Positions 28,671 through 37,604 of a DNA stretch of 64,000 nucleotides are shown here, one piece after another (the stretch's first letter is position 1; each line of letters opens with the position of its first letter). Origin of the DNA: RYN-230 sp963713815 (lineage in GTDB: Bacteria; Actinomycetota; Actinomycetes; Streptosporangiales; Streptosporangiaceae); the NCBI GenBank assembly GCA_963713815.1, contig CAVQNH010000044.1:13948-77947 (forward strand), in the 5' to 3' direction. Position numbers and translations under genes: made by a program. Below the pieces are notes generated by a model. The model made no database searches, had not been told where the DNA came from, and saw only the letters and a program-made list of their open reading frames with translations.

Positions 28671-29342
28671 TTACCTGAGCACGGAGAAGTACAGGAACAG
28701 GTTGGTCGGGATGTTGCCCGTCACCTGCGAGGGGTGACGCCGCTGCAGGTACTGCAGCTCGTGGGCATCCTTGGACCGGATCAGCTTGTCCCAGGCGCTC
28801 ATGCTCTTGACCCCGACGACGTCCACGTTCCACCACTCAGACTGGTGGCTGTTCGCGGTGGCCACGATGTGGCTGTGCGCCGGGAGCGTCAGGTTGCCCG
28901 TGCCGCTGCCCAGCACCGACGTCAGGTCGATGGTGTGCGGATGGTCGATGCAGGTGCCCGCCGGGCACTGCAGGGTCCACTTCGGCGGCGTGAAGCCGAG
29001 TGGCACGATCACGTACAGCGGGTCGAAGGTGCTGGCCGGGGTCTGGGTGTAGTTGGTCCCGCCCTCGCACTTCGAGGAGGCCGTGCTGGCCGGTGGCTGC
29101 TTACAGCTGAAGTTCTTGCTGTAGTAGAAGCGGACCGTGTGCCCGGCATAGAAGCCCTTGGTGAAGCCCCGCATGTTCATCGAGGAGCTGGCCGAGGTCA
29201 TCCCCGACATGCTCGACGACGACGATGAGGTCGACGCGAAGGCCGTCCCGGACGCCAGCGCCAGGCCCGCGGCCAGCAGGCCGACCAGGCCGATCCCTGC
29301 TTTCCGCGTGCCCAGCATTCTGAGCCGTTTCGTACCGATCAT
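28671..29342 (-). CDS. Secreted protein of unknown function
   Basis: ATG 29342 has GGAGGAAG upstream. A signal peptide (MIGTKRLRMLGTRKAGIG, hydrophobic core LVGLLAAGLALASG, likely cut at AFA/S) is followed by a Ser/Met-rich linker and a soluble domain of about 160 residues. Four Cys residues (FSCKQ, SKCEG, LQCPAG, GTCIDH) could make two disulfides, and His-rich stretches (DHPHTIDL, LPAHSHIVA) could bind a metal. No known family was recognised. It lies 104 bp upstream of the membrane protein on the same strand and may act with it. Confidence 0.8.
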   Translation of the reverse strand: MIGTKRLRMLGTRKAGIGLVGLLAAGLALASGTAFASTSSSSSSMSGMTSASSSMNMRGFTKGFYAGHTVRFYYSKNFSCKQPPASTASSKCEGGTNYTQTPASTFDPLYVIVPLGFTPPKWTLQCPAGTCIDHPHTIDLTSVLGSGTGNLTLPAHSHIVATANSHQSEWWNVDVVGVKSMSAWDKLIRSKDAHELQYLQRRHPSQVTGNIPTNLFLYFSVLR

Positions 29343-29537
29343 GTAGCTTCCTCCAGGGAAGACTGGACCCACCCCCGTGGCGCGCCCGTTGTAGGGGACT
29401 TCGGGACGCCCCCGGTCAGCGGATTGGTCCTGGCTGGCCAAGCTGTAGTCAAGGAATCACGCTGCGTAGCTAGCGCTGGCGGAAAGCCCGGTTACGGGCA
29501 GTGCTATCCAGGAAATAGGGCGGACCGGGGCGCCGGT

Positions 29538-29543
29538 TAGAGT
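29538..29543 (+). promoter_or_regulatory. Putative -10 box of a leaderless nadD promoter
   Basis: TAGAGT ends six bases before the ATG at 29550, the leaderless spacing also seen upstream of valS and the TIGR03960 gene. Confidence 0.45.
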
Positions 29544-29549
29544 CACGTG

Positions 29550-30227
29550 ATGAAGGTTGGTGAGTCTGACGTGCCCGATCCACAGTCCCGCCGGGCCCCG
29601 CGGCTAGGGGTCATGGGTGGCACCTTCGACCCCATCCACCACGGTCACCTGGTCGCCGCCAGTGAGGTCGGGCACGCGTTCGCCCTCGACGAGGTGGTGT
29701 TCGTGCCCACCGGCGAGCCCTGGCAGAAGGACGGCCGGAAGGTGTCCCCGGCCGAGGACCGCTACCTGATGACGGTGATCGCGACCGCGTCGAACCCGCG
29801 GTTCTCGGTCAGCCGGGTGGACATCGACCGGCCCGGGCCGACCTACACCATCGACACGCTGCGCGAACTGCGGTCGATGCGCGGCGAGGACGCCGAGTTC
29901 TTCTTCATCACCGGCGCGGACGCGCTGTCCAAGATGATGTCCTGGCAGGACGCGGCGGACCTGTTCAAGCTGGCCCACTTCGTGGGCGTGACCCGGCCCG
30001 GGCACCGGCTGTCCAGCGCCGGGCTGCCGAGCGACCAGGTCAGCCTGGTCGAGATCCCGGCCCTGTCCATCTCGTCCACCGAGTGCCGCCAGCGGGTCGC
30101 CGCGGGCGAGCCGGTCTGGTACCTGGTCCCCGACGGGGTGGTGCAGTACATCGCCAAGCGCGGGCTGTACTGCAACGGCGACGGGACCTCGTGCGGGCCG
30201 CAGGAAGGCCTCACCCCGGGAGGATGA
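29550..30227 (+). CDS. nadD: Nicotinate-nucleotide adenylyltransferase
   Basis: Makes nicotinate adenine dinucleotide from nicotinate mononucleotide and ATP in NAD synthesis. The nucleotidyltransferase motifs GVMGGTFDPIHHGHLVAA and ISSTECRQRV (ISSTxxR) are intact, with GPTYTIDTLREL between them. The C-terminal 20 residues with two Cys are longer than in short homologues. The order nadD-(sulfatase)-rsfS-phosphatase resembles the actinobacterial nadD-rsfS-gpgP cluster, interrupted here by the sulfatase. Confidence 0.95.
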   Translation: MKVGESDVPDPQSRRAPRLGVMGGTFDPIHHGHLVAASEVGHAFALDEVVFVPTGEPWQKDGRKVSPAEDRYLMTVIATASNPRFSVSRVDIDRPGPTYTIDTLRELRSMRGEDAEFFFITGADALSKMMSWQDAADLFKLAHFVGVTRPGHRLSSAGLPSDQVSLVEIPALSISSTECRQRVAAGEPVWYLVPDGVVQYIAKRGLYCNGDGTSCGPQEGLTPGG

Positions 30228-30316
30228 TCCCCGGGACCCCATGGCGGCGTCTCCTGGGAGGGACCGGGTCATCTGGGGGGCACCGGGCCACCGGTCCACG
30301 CCGCGGGGGAGCGCTG

Positions 30317-32668
30317 ATGGGGCTGAACGAGTACAAACCGGGCACTGCGTTCCCGGGCGTGATCGGCCGGACGACGGACCAGTCGTCGCCCGCCTGGCCC
30401 CAGCCGGTACGGGCCACCCCCGGCGCGCCGAACGTGATGATCATCGTGCTGGACGACACCGGGTTCGGGCAGCTGGGCTGCTACGGGAGCCCGATCGCCA
30501 CCCCCAACTTCGACGCGCTCGCCGAGGGTGGGCTGCTGTACACGAACATGCACACCACCGCGCTGTGCTCGCCGTCCCGCTCGTGCATCGTCACCGGGCG
30601 CAACCACCACGCCAACGCGATGGCGGCCATCAACGAGCTCGCCACCGGCTATCCCGGGTACCACGGACGGATCCCGTTCGAGAACGGATTCCTGTCCGAG
30701 ATGCTGCTGGCCCACGGGTACAGCACGTACATGGTCGGCAAGTACCACCTGCTGCCCTCGGAGTTCGAGTCGGCGGTCGGCCCGTTCGACCGCTGGCCGC
30801 TGGGCCGGGGTTTCGAGCGGTTCTACGGGTTCCTGGGCGGTGACACCAGCCAGTGGTATCCCGACCTGGTCTACGACAACCACCAGGTCGAGCCGCCCGC
30901 CGCGCCGGAGCAGGGCTACCACCTCAACGTGGACCTGGCCGACAAGGCCATCCAGTTCATCGCCGACGCCGCCCAGGTCGCCCCGGAGAAGCCGTTCTAC
31001 CTGCACTACTGTCCCGGGGCCACGCACGCCCCGCACCACGTGCCCAGGGAGTGGGCCGACCGGTACGCGGGCCAGTTCGATGACGGCTGGGACGCCTACC
31101 GGGAGCGGGTCTTCGCCCGGCAGAAGGCGCTCGGCATCATGCCCGCGGACACGGAGCTGTCCCGGCATGACCCGGACGTCCCGGCCTGGGAGTCGCTGTC
31201 CCCGGACGCCCGCAGGCTGGCCGCCCGGATGATGGAGGTCTTCGCGGGCTTCCTCTCGCACACCGACCATCACCTGGGCCGGGTGCTCGACTTCCTCAGG
31301 GAGACCGGCCAGTTCGACAACACGCTGATCATGCTGGTGTCCGATAACGGCGCCAGCGCCGAAGGCGGGGTCAACGGCACCACCAACGAGCTGCAGTTCT
31401 TCAACAACGCGCAGGAGACGCTGGAGGAGAGCCTGGGCGCGATCGACGAGCTCGGCGGCCCGGACACCTTCAATCACTACCCGTGGGGCTGGACCTGGGC
31501 CGGCAACACGCCGTTCCGCCGCTGGAAGCGCGAGACCTACCGCGGCGGGACCAGCGATCCGTTCCTGGTCCACTGGCCGGCCGGGATCCGGGCCCGCGGC
31601 GGGGTGCGCACCCAGTACGCGCACATCATCGACATCGTGCCCACCGTGCTGGACGCGCTGGGAGTGGACCCGCCCGAGGCGATCCGGGGCGTGACCCAGT
31701 CGCCGATCCACGGGGTCAGCTTCGCGCACACGTTCGATGACGCGTCGGCCCCCAGCCGGCGCCACACGCAGTATTTCGAGATGCTCGGTCACCGCGCGAT
31801 CGACGATCAGGGCTGGCGGGCAGTGTGCCCGTGGCCAGGGCCGTCCTTCGCCGAGGCCGGCCAGGGCTTCGGCGTCCCGATCACCGCGGAGGCGCTGACC
31901 GACCTGGATGCCAATCACTGGGAGCTGTACCACATCACCGAGGACCCGGCCGAGAACCACAACCTGGCCGGCCAGCACCGGGGCCGGCTCATCGAGATGA
32001 TCGCCCAGTGGTACGTGGAGGCGGGCAAGTACAACGTGCTGCCGATCGACGGCAGTGCGGCGGCCCGGCTGATGGTGGAGCGGCCCCAGGTCGCGGCCCC
32101 GCGCGACCGCTACGTGTACCGGCCGGGCACGCAGACCGTGCCGGTCTGGGTGGCTGCCCGGGTGCTCAACCGGCCGCACAGCATCACCGCCGACGCGGAG
32201 ATCCCGGCCGGCGGGGCCGAGGGCGTGCTGCTCTGCCAGGGCAGCGGGGTCGGCGGCTGGACGATGTACCTGCTCGATGGCGTGCTGCACTACGCGCACA
32301 ACTACGTCCGGCGCAGCGTGTACCGGGTCTCATCCGGCCAACCCGTGCCGGAAGGGCGCCATGAGCTCCGCTTCGAGTTCGAGCCCACGGGGAAGCCGGA
32401 CTTCGCGGCCGGTACGGGCGCCCCGGGCCGGGCCCAGCTGTACATCGACGGGCAACTGGCCGGGCAGGCGGAGTTCCCGGTGACCACGCCCATCGCCCTG
32501 AACCCGGGCGGGCTGACCTGCGGGGCGAATCCCGGGTCGGCCGTGGTGGCGGACTACCGGGCGCCGTTCCCCTTCAGCGGGACGCTGCACACCGTGACCG
32601 TGGACTTGTCGGGGGACCTGATCAGCGATAGCGAGGCCGAGATGCGGGTGGCTATGGCCCGGCAGTGA
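30317..32668 (+). CDS. Arylsulfatase (formylglycine-dependent)
   Basis: Type I sulfatase that hydrolyses sulfate esters. Metal ligands lie in IIVLDDTGFG (Asp46-Asp47). The modification site is Cys84 in LCSPSRSCIVTGR (CxPSR), which must become formylglycine, so a formylglycine-generating enzyme is needed elsewhere. LVSDNGASAEGG supplies further metal ligands. The C-terminal 200 residues are a beta-rich domain. ATG 30317 follows GGGAG and gives 783 residues, normal for the large bacterial arylsulfatases. No signal peptide is present, so it is probably cytosolic. It sits between nadD and rsfS, which usually adjoin, and may be an insertion into that cluster. Confidence 0.92.
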   Translation: MGLNEYKPGTAFPGVIGRTTDQSSPAWPQPVRATPGAPNVMIIVLDDTGFGQLGCYGSPIATPNFDALAEGGLLYTNMHTTALCSPSRSCIVTGRNHHANAMAAINELATGYPGYHGRIPFENGFLSEMLLAHGYSTYMVGKYHLLPSEFESAVGPFDRWPLGRGFERFYGFLGGDTSQWYPDLVYDNHQVEPPAAPEQGYHLNVDLADKAIQFIADAAQVAPEKPFYLHYCPGATHAPHHVPREWADRYAGQFDDGWDAYRERVFARQKALGIMPADTELSRHDPDVPAWESLSPDARRLAARMMEVFAGFLSHTDHHLGRVLDFLRETGQFDNTLIMLVSDNGASAEGGVNGTTNELQFFNNAQETLEESLGAIDELGGPDTFNHYPWGWTWAGNTPFRRWKRETYRGGTSDPFLVHWPAGIRARGGVRTQYAHIIDIVPTVLDALGVDPPEAIRGVTQSPIHGVSFAHTFDDASAPSRRHTQYFEMLGHRAIDDQGWRAVCPWPGPSFAEAGQGFGVPITAEALTDLDANHWELYHITEDPAENHNLAGQHRGRLIEMIAQWYVEAGKYNVLPIDGSAAARLMVERPQVAAPRDRYVYRPGTQTVPVWVAARVLNRPHSITADAEIPAGGAEGVLLCQGSGVGGWTMYLLDGVLHYAHNYVRRSVYRVSSGQPVPEGRHELRFEFEPTGKPDFAAGTGAPGRAQLYIDGQLAGQAEFPVTTPIALNPGGLTCGANPGSAVVADYRAPFPFSGTLHTVTVDLSGDLISDSEAEMRVAMARQ

Positions 32669-32828
32669 GTGCCGGGGCTACGGGCGGTCTGGGGCCGGGT
32701 TCTGGCCGTTCAGGGGCTGTGGCCGCTGGTGGGCGTCTGTCGCGCGGCGCTGTGGGCGTCTGTGGGCGTCTGTGGGTGGCGGCGGGTGGCTGTGGGCCCG
32801 GCGTGCGGACTTTGTCGGCGGGCCGGGT

Positions 32829-32834
32829 TAGGCT
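32829..32834 (+). promoter_or_regulatory. Putative -10 box upstream of rsfS
   Basis: TAGGCT fits TANNNT and lies about 80 bp before rsfS. The preceding 100 bp hold short GTGGGCGTCT direct repeats of unknown meaning. Confidence 0.3.
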
Positions 32835-32913
32835 GAATTGCCGCACTGCCCTGCTTGCCTGGGCCGTGAGAGGCTAGGGGGAGGTCCCCGGCTGAGGAGG
32901 ACGAATACCACAC

Positions 32914-33324
32914 GTGACTGCCACCACCAGGGCCGTTGAGCTTGCGGAGATAGCCGCTGCGGCCGCGGCCGACAAGCTCGCCAGCGACATCATCGCCTAC
33001 GACGTGAGTGAGCAGCTCGTCATCACCGACGTGTTCCTGCTCTGTTCCGCGGCCAACGACCGCCAGGTGAAGGCGATCGTCGATGCGGTCGAGGAGAACT
33101 TGCGCAAGGCCGGGGCCCGCCCGGTACGCCGCGAGGGCGAGCGGGAAGGGCGCTGGGTACTGCTGGACTATCTGGACATTGTCGTCCACGTGCAGCATGC
33201 CGAGGAGCGCACGTTCTACGCTCTGGAACGGCTTTGGAAGGACTGCCCGCAGATCCAGCTGCCTGAGACGGTGTCGGTCGGCGGTACGCGGCCCGGCGGG
33301 TCATCCGCCGGGGACGCACGCTGA
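32914..33324 (+). CDS. rsfS: Ribosomal silencing factor RsfS
   Basis: Binds ribosomal protein L14 and blocks subunit joining when nutrients are scarce. The 136 residues contain the signatures VFLLCSAANDRQVKAI, REGEREGRWVLLDYLDIVVH and FYALERLWKDCP. GTG 32914 has GAGGAGG upstream. The C-terminal 20 residues are disordered. Confidence 0.95.
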   Translation: MTATTRAVELAEIAAAAAADKLASDIIAYDVSEQLVITDVFLLCSAANDRQVKAIVDAVEENLRKAGARPVRREGEREGRWVLLDYLDIVVHVQHAEERTFYALERLWKDCPQIQLPETVSVGGTRPGGSSAGDAR

Positions 33325-33506
33325 CTGACGAGCTCAGCGGATCGAAGGCCCGCCCGCGCCAACTGGCCAGGTTGCGCGGTGGCGTGATGGAGCGCGGGTA
33401 CTGGGTCCGGGGCCCGTAATACATCCTGCCCGGCTCGGACGGCTGCCTGCGCGGACAGCGCGGGTGCCGTCCCGGGCGGGCGGACACGCACGCAGGAGAG
33501 GGCGGA

Positions 33507-34151
33507 ATGAGCTCTGAGTCAGTGCCGGGCCCGGATTCCCGGGTCCGGCTGGTGTTGTGGCGGCACGGGCAGACCCCGTGGAACGTCCAGGGCCGCTTCC
33601 AGGGCCAGACCGACATCCAGCTGGATGAGGTCGGCGTGGAGCAGGCTGAGCGGGCCGCCCGGCTGCTGGCCGCGCTGCGGCCGGACGTGATCATCTCCTC
33701 GGACCTGAGCCGGGCCATGGCCACCGCCGCGCCGCTGTCCCGGCTGACCGGGCTGACCGTGACCACGGACAAGGACTTGCGGGAACGCCACGGCGGAGCC
33801 TGGGAAGGCCTGACCGACGTGGAGATCCGGACCCGCTATCCGGCTGAGTTCGCGCGGTGGTGGCCACCGGAGGGCGAATCCTCGGCCACCGTCGCCGACC
33901 GGGCGGGATCGGCGATGGAGCGGATCGCGGACAGCCTCCAGCCAGGTTCTCTCGCTGTCGTGGTGAGTCACGGGGCGGCGATCCGGCTAGGCGCCGCCCG
34001 GCTGCTTGGCCTCCCTGAGGACCTCTGGGGCGTCATCGGGCCGCTGGCCAACTGCGCCTGGTCGGTCGTGTCCCGCAGGCATGGGCGCTGGCGGCTGGTC
34101 GAGCACAACGCGGGAACGCTGCCGGAGCCGGTGCTCAGCGACGACCGCTGA
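33507..34151 (+). CDS. Histidine phosphatase family protein (GpgP-like)
   Basis: Phosphoglycerate-mutase-fold phosphatase. The catalytic His is in LVLWRHGQTPWN, the acid catalyst region is RERHGGAWEGL, and the second His is in VVVSHGAAIRLG. In mycobacteria the homologue beside rsfS is glucosyl-3-phosphoglycerate phosphatase (GpgP), a step of methylglucose lipopolysaccharide synthesis; the position here supports that role, but sequence alone does not prove the substrate. ATG 33507 has AGGAGAGGG upstream. It is the last core gene before the tRNA-Ala integration site. Confidence 0.85.
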   Translation: MSSESVPGPDSRVRLVLWRHGQTPWNVQGRFQGQTDIQLDEVGVEQAERAARLLAALRPDVIISSDLSRAMATAAPLSRLTGLTVTTDKDLRERHGGAWEGLTDVEIRTRYPAEFARWWPPEGESSATVADRAGSAMERIADSLQPGSLAVVVSHGAAIRLGAARLLGLPEDLWGVIGPLANCAWSVVSRRHGRWRLVEHNAGTLPEPVLSDDR

Positions 34152-34232
34152 GGTCCGCGGGTGGTGGGGGACGGTTGGGGCCGCGTCCCTGGGGCCGGTG
34201 TCCAGGTTGTTCGAGAGCGTCCAGGGAACCGG

Positions 34233-34238
34233 TATGCT
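34233..34238 (+). promoter_or_regulatory. Putative tRNA-Ala -10 box
   Basis: TATGCT lies 37 bp before the tRNA. A possible -35 (TTGTTC, 34207-34212) is 20 bp upstream, which is wide spacing. Confidence 0.4.
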
Positions 34239-34274
34239 AACTCCGGTCCGCGTGCCAGTCACGCGGGCGATGCC

Positions 34275-34347
<73 letters not shown>

Positions 34348-34375
34348 CTACTTTTTCGCGCGTGTGTTCGACTAA

Positions 34376-34397
34376 AAGTGACTATCTCTAGTCACTT
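34376..34397. terminator. 9-bp hairpin downstream of tRNA-Ala
   Basis: AAGTGACTA / TAGTCACTT form a perfect stem around TCTC, 28 bp after the tRNA. It could end the tRNA transcript or belong to the left end of the inserted element. The rest of 34398-34687 holds no recognisable gene. Confidence 0.45.
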
Positions 34398-34687
34398 GGG
34401 ACCTGCCCGGTATGTCCCCTTGCGGGGAGAATTTAAGGGCTGGCCGCATGCGTTGCGTGCAAGTGGATTGCCCGTGCGCCTGACAGTCTGCCGTGGCAGC
34501 TGTTCGGCCGTAGGCTTATGGCGCCGTACATGGGTGTCAGTGCGGGGAGTTTCTGCCAGTGACGCGGGTCGTGGCGAGGTTCGATGACCTGTGCGCGCGC
34601 TCGAATCCCTGAGGCCGTCTTGCTGGCACGGCAGAACAGGGTCGGCCGACTGGAAGCGTCACGGTAGGTAGGCGGCGGGAGGGTGCG

Positions 34688-35630
34688 GTGAGTGTTGGCC
34701 GGTCTATCCGGGTGTTCCTCGCAGATGGCACGCCGGGTGGGCTGCTGACGGCGGAGATCATGAACTGGACGGGGCATATTGTGGCCGCGCCCCGGTCGGA
34801 TCTGGTGGCGTTGCTGAGGCGGCCGGAGATCGCGCGGACGGGGGTCTACTTCCTGCTTGGCGATGATCCGGAAAGCTTCGGCGGCACGCTGGCCTACATC
34901 GGTGAGGGCGATGACGTGGGAACCCGGCTGAGGCAGCACGCCCGGACCGAGGAGCAGGGTGGCAAGGACTTCTGGGACCGGGCGATTGTGCTCACGTCGC
35001 AAGGACGCCAACTTGACCAAAGCGCACGCCCGGTATCTGGAGAGCAGCTTCATCACGCTTGGCGCAACAGGCCCGGCGCTCGCGGCTGATCAACGGCACC
35101 GCCCCGCCGCTGCTCCCGCTGCCCGAAGCTGATGTTCGGACATGGAGTACTTCATCGCCCAGGCGAAGATCATCCTGCCGGTGCTCGGGGTCAATATCCT
35201 GCGCGCCCCGGCCAGCGCGGTCGGCTCGCTGCGGGCGCTGTTCCGGGACCGGCAACGCCCCTCACCCACGTTTGAGCTGCAGCTGAGAAAGGAAGGGATC
35301 ACCGCAACGGCCCGTGAACTCGACGGGGAGTTCACCGTGCTGGAGGGCTCGAAGGCCCGTAGTACCTGGATCGGAGTCCCGCACGCCTACAAGGCCCTGC
35401 ACGAGAAGCTCGTCCAGGAAGCAGCTCTGGTCCCCGGCAACGACGGCAGAACCATGCGGTTCGCCCACGACCAGGTGTTTGCCAGCCCCAGCGCCGCCGC
35501 GGCAGTGGTGGTGGGACGGACCTCAAATGGCCGCAATGACTGGAAGATCCAGGGCACGGGCATCAGCTATGGAAGCTGGCAAACCGAGGGCATCGACCAA
35601 GCCGTCAAGGAAGCATCACCCCCGGCCTAG
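34688..35630 (+). CDS. GIY-YIG nuclease-fold protein with DUF4357 domain, two apparent frameshifts
   Basis: The first 100 residues contain a GIY-YIG-type core (TGVYFLLG, LAYIGEGDDVGTRL). The C-terminus is a DUF4357 domain (WKIQGTGISYGSWQ), a usual partner of this nuclease fold. The middle appears in three frames; single missing bases near 34998 (TCGCAAGGACGCC, expected SKDAN) and 35126 (GATGTTCGGACATGG, expected DVSDME) restore one 314-aa protein. The role of such proteins is not known; they occur on mobile elements and near restriction genes. The end abuts the endonuclease V-like fragment, and the usual last residues may be lost. Confidence 0.75.
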
Positions 35631-35899
35631 GTGCCCACGCGCATGCTGAGTTCGGCATCCCAGTGATCGGCGTGGCCAAGACCGCCTTTCAGGCGGCTAC
35701 CCATGCCATGCCGGTCCTGCGCGGAACTTCGGCGCGCCCGTTGTTCGTCACCGCAGTCGGAATGTCCCGCGACGAAGCAGCAAACCTAGTGCGGCACATG
35801 TCCAGGCGCCACCGACTCCCCGACGCGATGCGCCGTGCCGAGACACTCGCACGCACGGGCCTGCCCGCCGCCAGAGGCGCCCTAAGGCAACACCACTGA
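35618..35899 (+). pseudogene. Truncated endonuclease V-like gene (C-terminal part only)
   Basis: The frame reads PGLGAHAHAEFGIPVIGVAK, the central motif of endonuclease V (deoxyinosine 3'-endonuclease family), then RPLFVTAVGMSRDEAANLVR and RLPDAMRRAETLAR, the family's C-terminus. The N-terminal half with the first catalytic Asp residues is absent, since the upstream frame is GIY-YIG/DUF4357 coding sequence. A recombination joint therefore lies near 35612-35620. A start at GTG 35663 would give 78 residues that cannot be active. The 290 bp that follow contain no clear gene. Confidence 0.65.
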
Positions 35900-36192
35900 C
35901 CAAGCGCGGTGAGCCTGCCCCGATTTTCCGGACGGGCTAGTTGTGCTGATCATGCTGCTGTGGCGGGCAGCAGACTGCTGGTAACGGCCACGCCGCTGGC
36001 CCTGCTGCGGTGCTGGTCTCCACGAGTCCGGTGAGATGTGGGTAAGGCTGAGATGACGGATCGCTGTTGTCGCCCAGATCCCTCGGCGAAGGCGGCGGTG
36101 AGACTCAACATCGGGGCGATGGGAACGTCGTTGCGCCACCCGGCGCCGCAAAACACCTGCTTGTCATCGGCCTCTAGGGCCAGGATTGAATC

Positions 36193-36849
36193 ATGACTCC
36201 TCCCCATGATGCACTCACGACGGCCCTATGCGATGTCGATAACCTTATTGAGCACCATCCCAAGGCGGCTGACCCGGGTCGGGGACGGCCCGTCACTGAC
36301 GAAGGACCTCTCCTGCGTTCATGCGTGCTACTTACCTACGCTGCCTGGGAGGTCTACGTTGAAGACGGCCTGATTTGGGCGGTCGCAGAACTGGCCCACC
36401 ATTCTCAACCTGGGCAGTTGCCAAGCGTCCTTCGGGCGTTCGTTGCGGATACGGCCGGATCGGACCCGTGGAGGCTCGCGGGGGACGCGTGGCGGGAGGC
36501 TGCAGTGGAAGCTGTGACCGTCCGCGTCCGCGGGACCGAAGATGACGACGATTCCTTCGGTGTGAACACAGCTGGCCCACGTCAGATCATCGCGTTGCAT
36601 GACCAGGTGCTGGGCGCCCGCTTGCTCAACGAGTGCCGCTGGCAAGGAATGAACACCAAAAAAGTCAAAGAGGAACTCGCGAACTTCGTCCGCATCCGTG
36701 GATCGATAGCTCATACAGGCCAGCCGCCGGGTCCACTGCATCTCGGCGGTGTCCGGGACTGGCGTGCCTTCATCCAGCGCCTGGCGGGCCAGTTGGACCG
36801 CCAGCTTGAGGCATGGGTCGCCACCCATCTGCCAGCTGCTCGCGCGTGA
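36193..36849 (+). CDS. HEPN-domain protein (MAE_28990/RiboL-PSP-like)
   Basis: A 218-residue, largely helical soluble protein. LLRSCVLLTYAAWEVYVEDG resembles the N-terminal helix of RiboL-PSP/MAE_28990 HEPN proteins, and RIRGSIAHTG holds an R169-x4-H174 pair, the RX4-6H ribonuclease motif of HEPN toxins and defence effectors. No nucleotidyltransferase antitoxin or helicase partner is adjacent. It lies within the tRNA-Ala element, which supports an accessory defence or toxin role, but this is inference from fold and position. ATG 36193 has only a weak AGGA upstream. Confidence 0.65.
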   Translation: MTPPHDALTTALCDVDNLIEHHPKAADPGRGRPVTDEGPLLRSCVLLTYAAWEVYVEDGLIWAVAELAHHSQPGQLPSVLRAFVADTAGSDPWRLAGDAWREAAVEAVTVRVRGTEDDDDSFGVNTAGPRQIIALHDQVLGARLLNECRWQGMNTKKVKEELANFVRIRGSIAHTGQPPGPLHLGGVRDWRAFIQRLAGQLDRQLEAWVATHLPAARA

Positions 36850-37604
36850 CTGCGACCGCGGGCGCCTACGCCCGGCCAATAATCGCCCAACGGGAAATCG
36901 GCGCCGTGAAATCCTCTAGTTGATACCGGCACTGAACATGTTGATCTGCGCGTTGGTCCGCCGGGCCCGGGCGGGGGAGACCCGCCGCGCAGCGTGCCGA
37001 CGCGATGGGATGGTTGTCAGTGGTTTTGTGCCTGGGCCGGCGCCGCTCTCTCTCTCGGGCACTGTCAGTCCAACTCGGTAGCCCTCGTGCCGCAACCAGG
37101 TATCCGCTGACTCGATCCGGCTGCGCGGATCATCCAGGCCCGGAAGCTGCGGGGCTCCCAGCAGAATTGCAGCAGGCACTCGATGGCGGGCTCCAGCTCG
37201 CCACCCGAGTCAGGGGCCGGAGGCGACAGCCATTCCGGGTTGGCGGAGAACATGCCGCCCGGCGCACGCCCTCGCAGCCGTTTCTCTACATACGGCGCAG
37301 GGTGGCGATCAGGCGCTCGCAGATCGCGTTCACCCGCCGCCTTGCGACGCCGGGTTGGCGGCACCTGGGCCGACGAAAACCGGGCCTCAGCACTACCGCG
37401 GCGTCACGTGATCGTTCGGCCGACAGAAGATGGCAACCGGGTTCTCTCGCAAGGCTTCCGGGACTGCGCGTACGTCTCAGAGCGCGTCCGAGCGCAGTTC
37501 GCAGCATTGCTGCGTCCTGAACCACTGAGCCACCCTTTCCATGAGGTCGTCCGGGGTAGCGTAGCTCGGGAGCTTGTTGGTGCTACGTCTGCCAGGGGAC
37601 AATA
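36850..37604. other. Non-coding or decayed stretch between the HEPN and LexA-like genes
   Basis: Apart from a transposase relic near 37290-37400, this 755-bp region shows no intact gene, consistent stop-free frame or RNA gene. Composition shifts from G+C-rich to A+T-rich at about 37600. Confidence 0.5.
37286..37400 (-). pseudogene. Fragment of an integrase-core (DDE) transposase
   Basis: A minus-strand frame ends RRRVNAICERLIATLRRM. The pattern NAxCER(L/M)IxTLRR is characteristic of the rve-type transposase catalytic region. No intact flanking sequence or inverted repeats were found, so this is a short relic. Confidence 0.45.
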
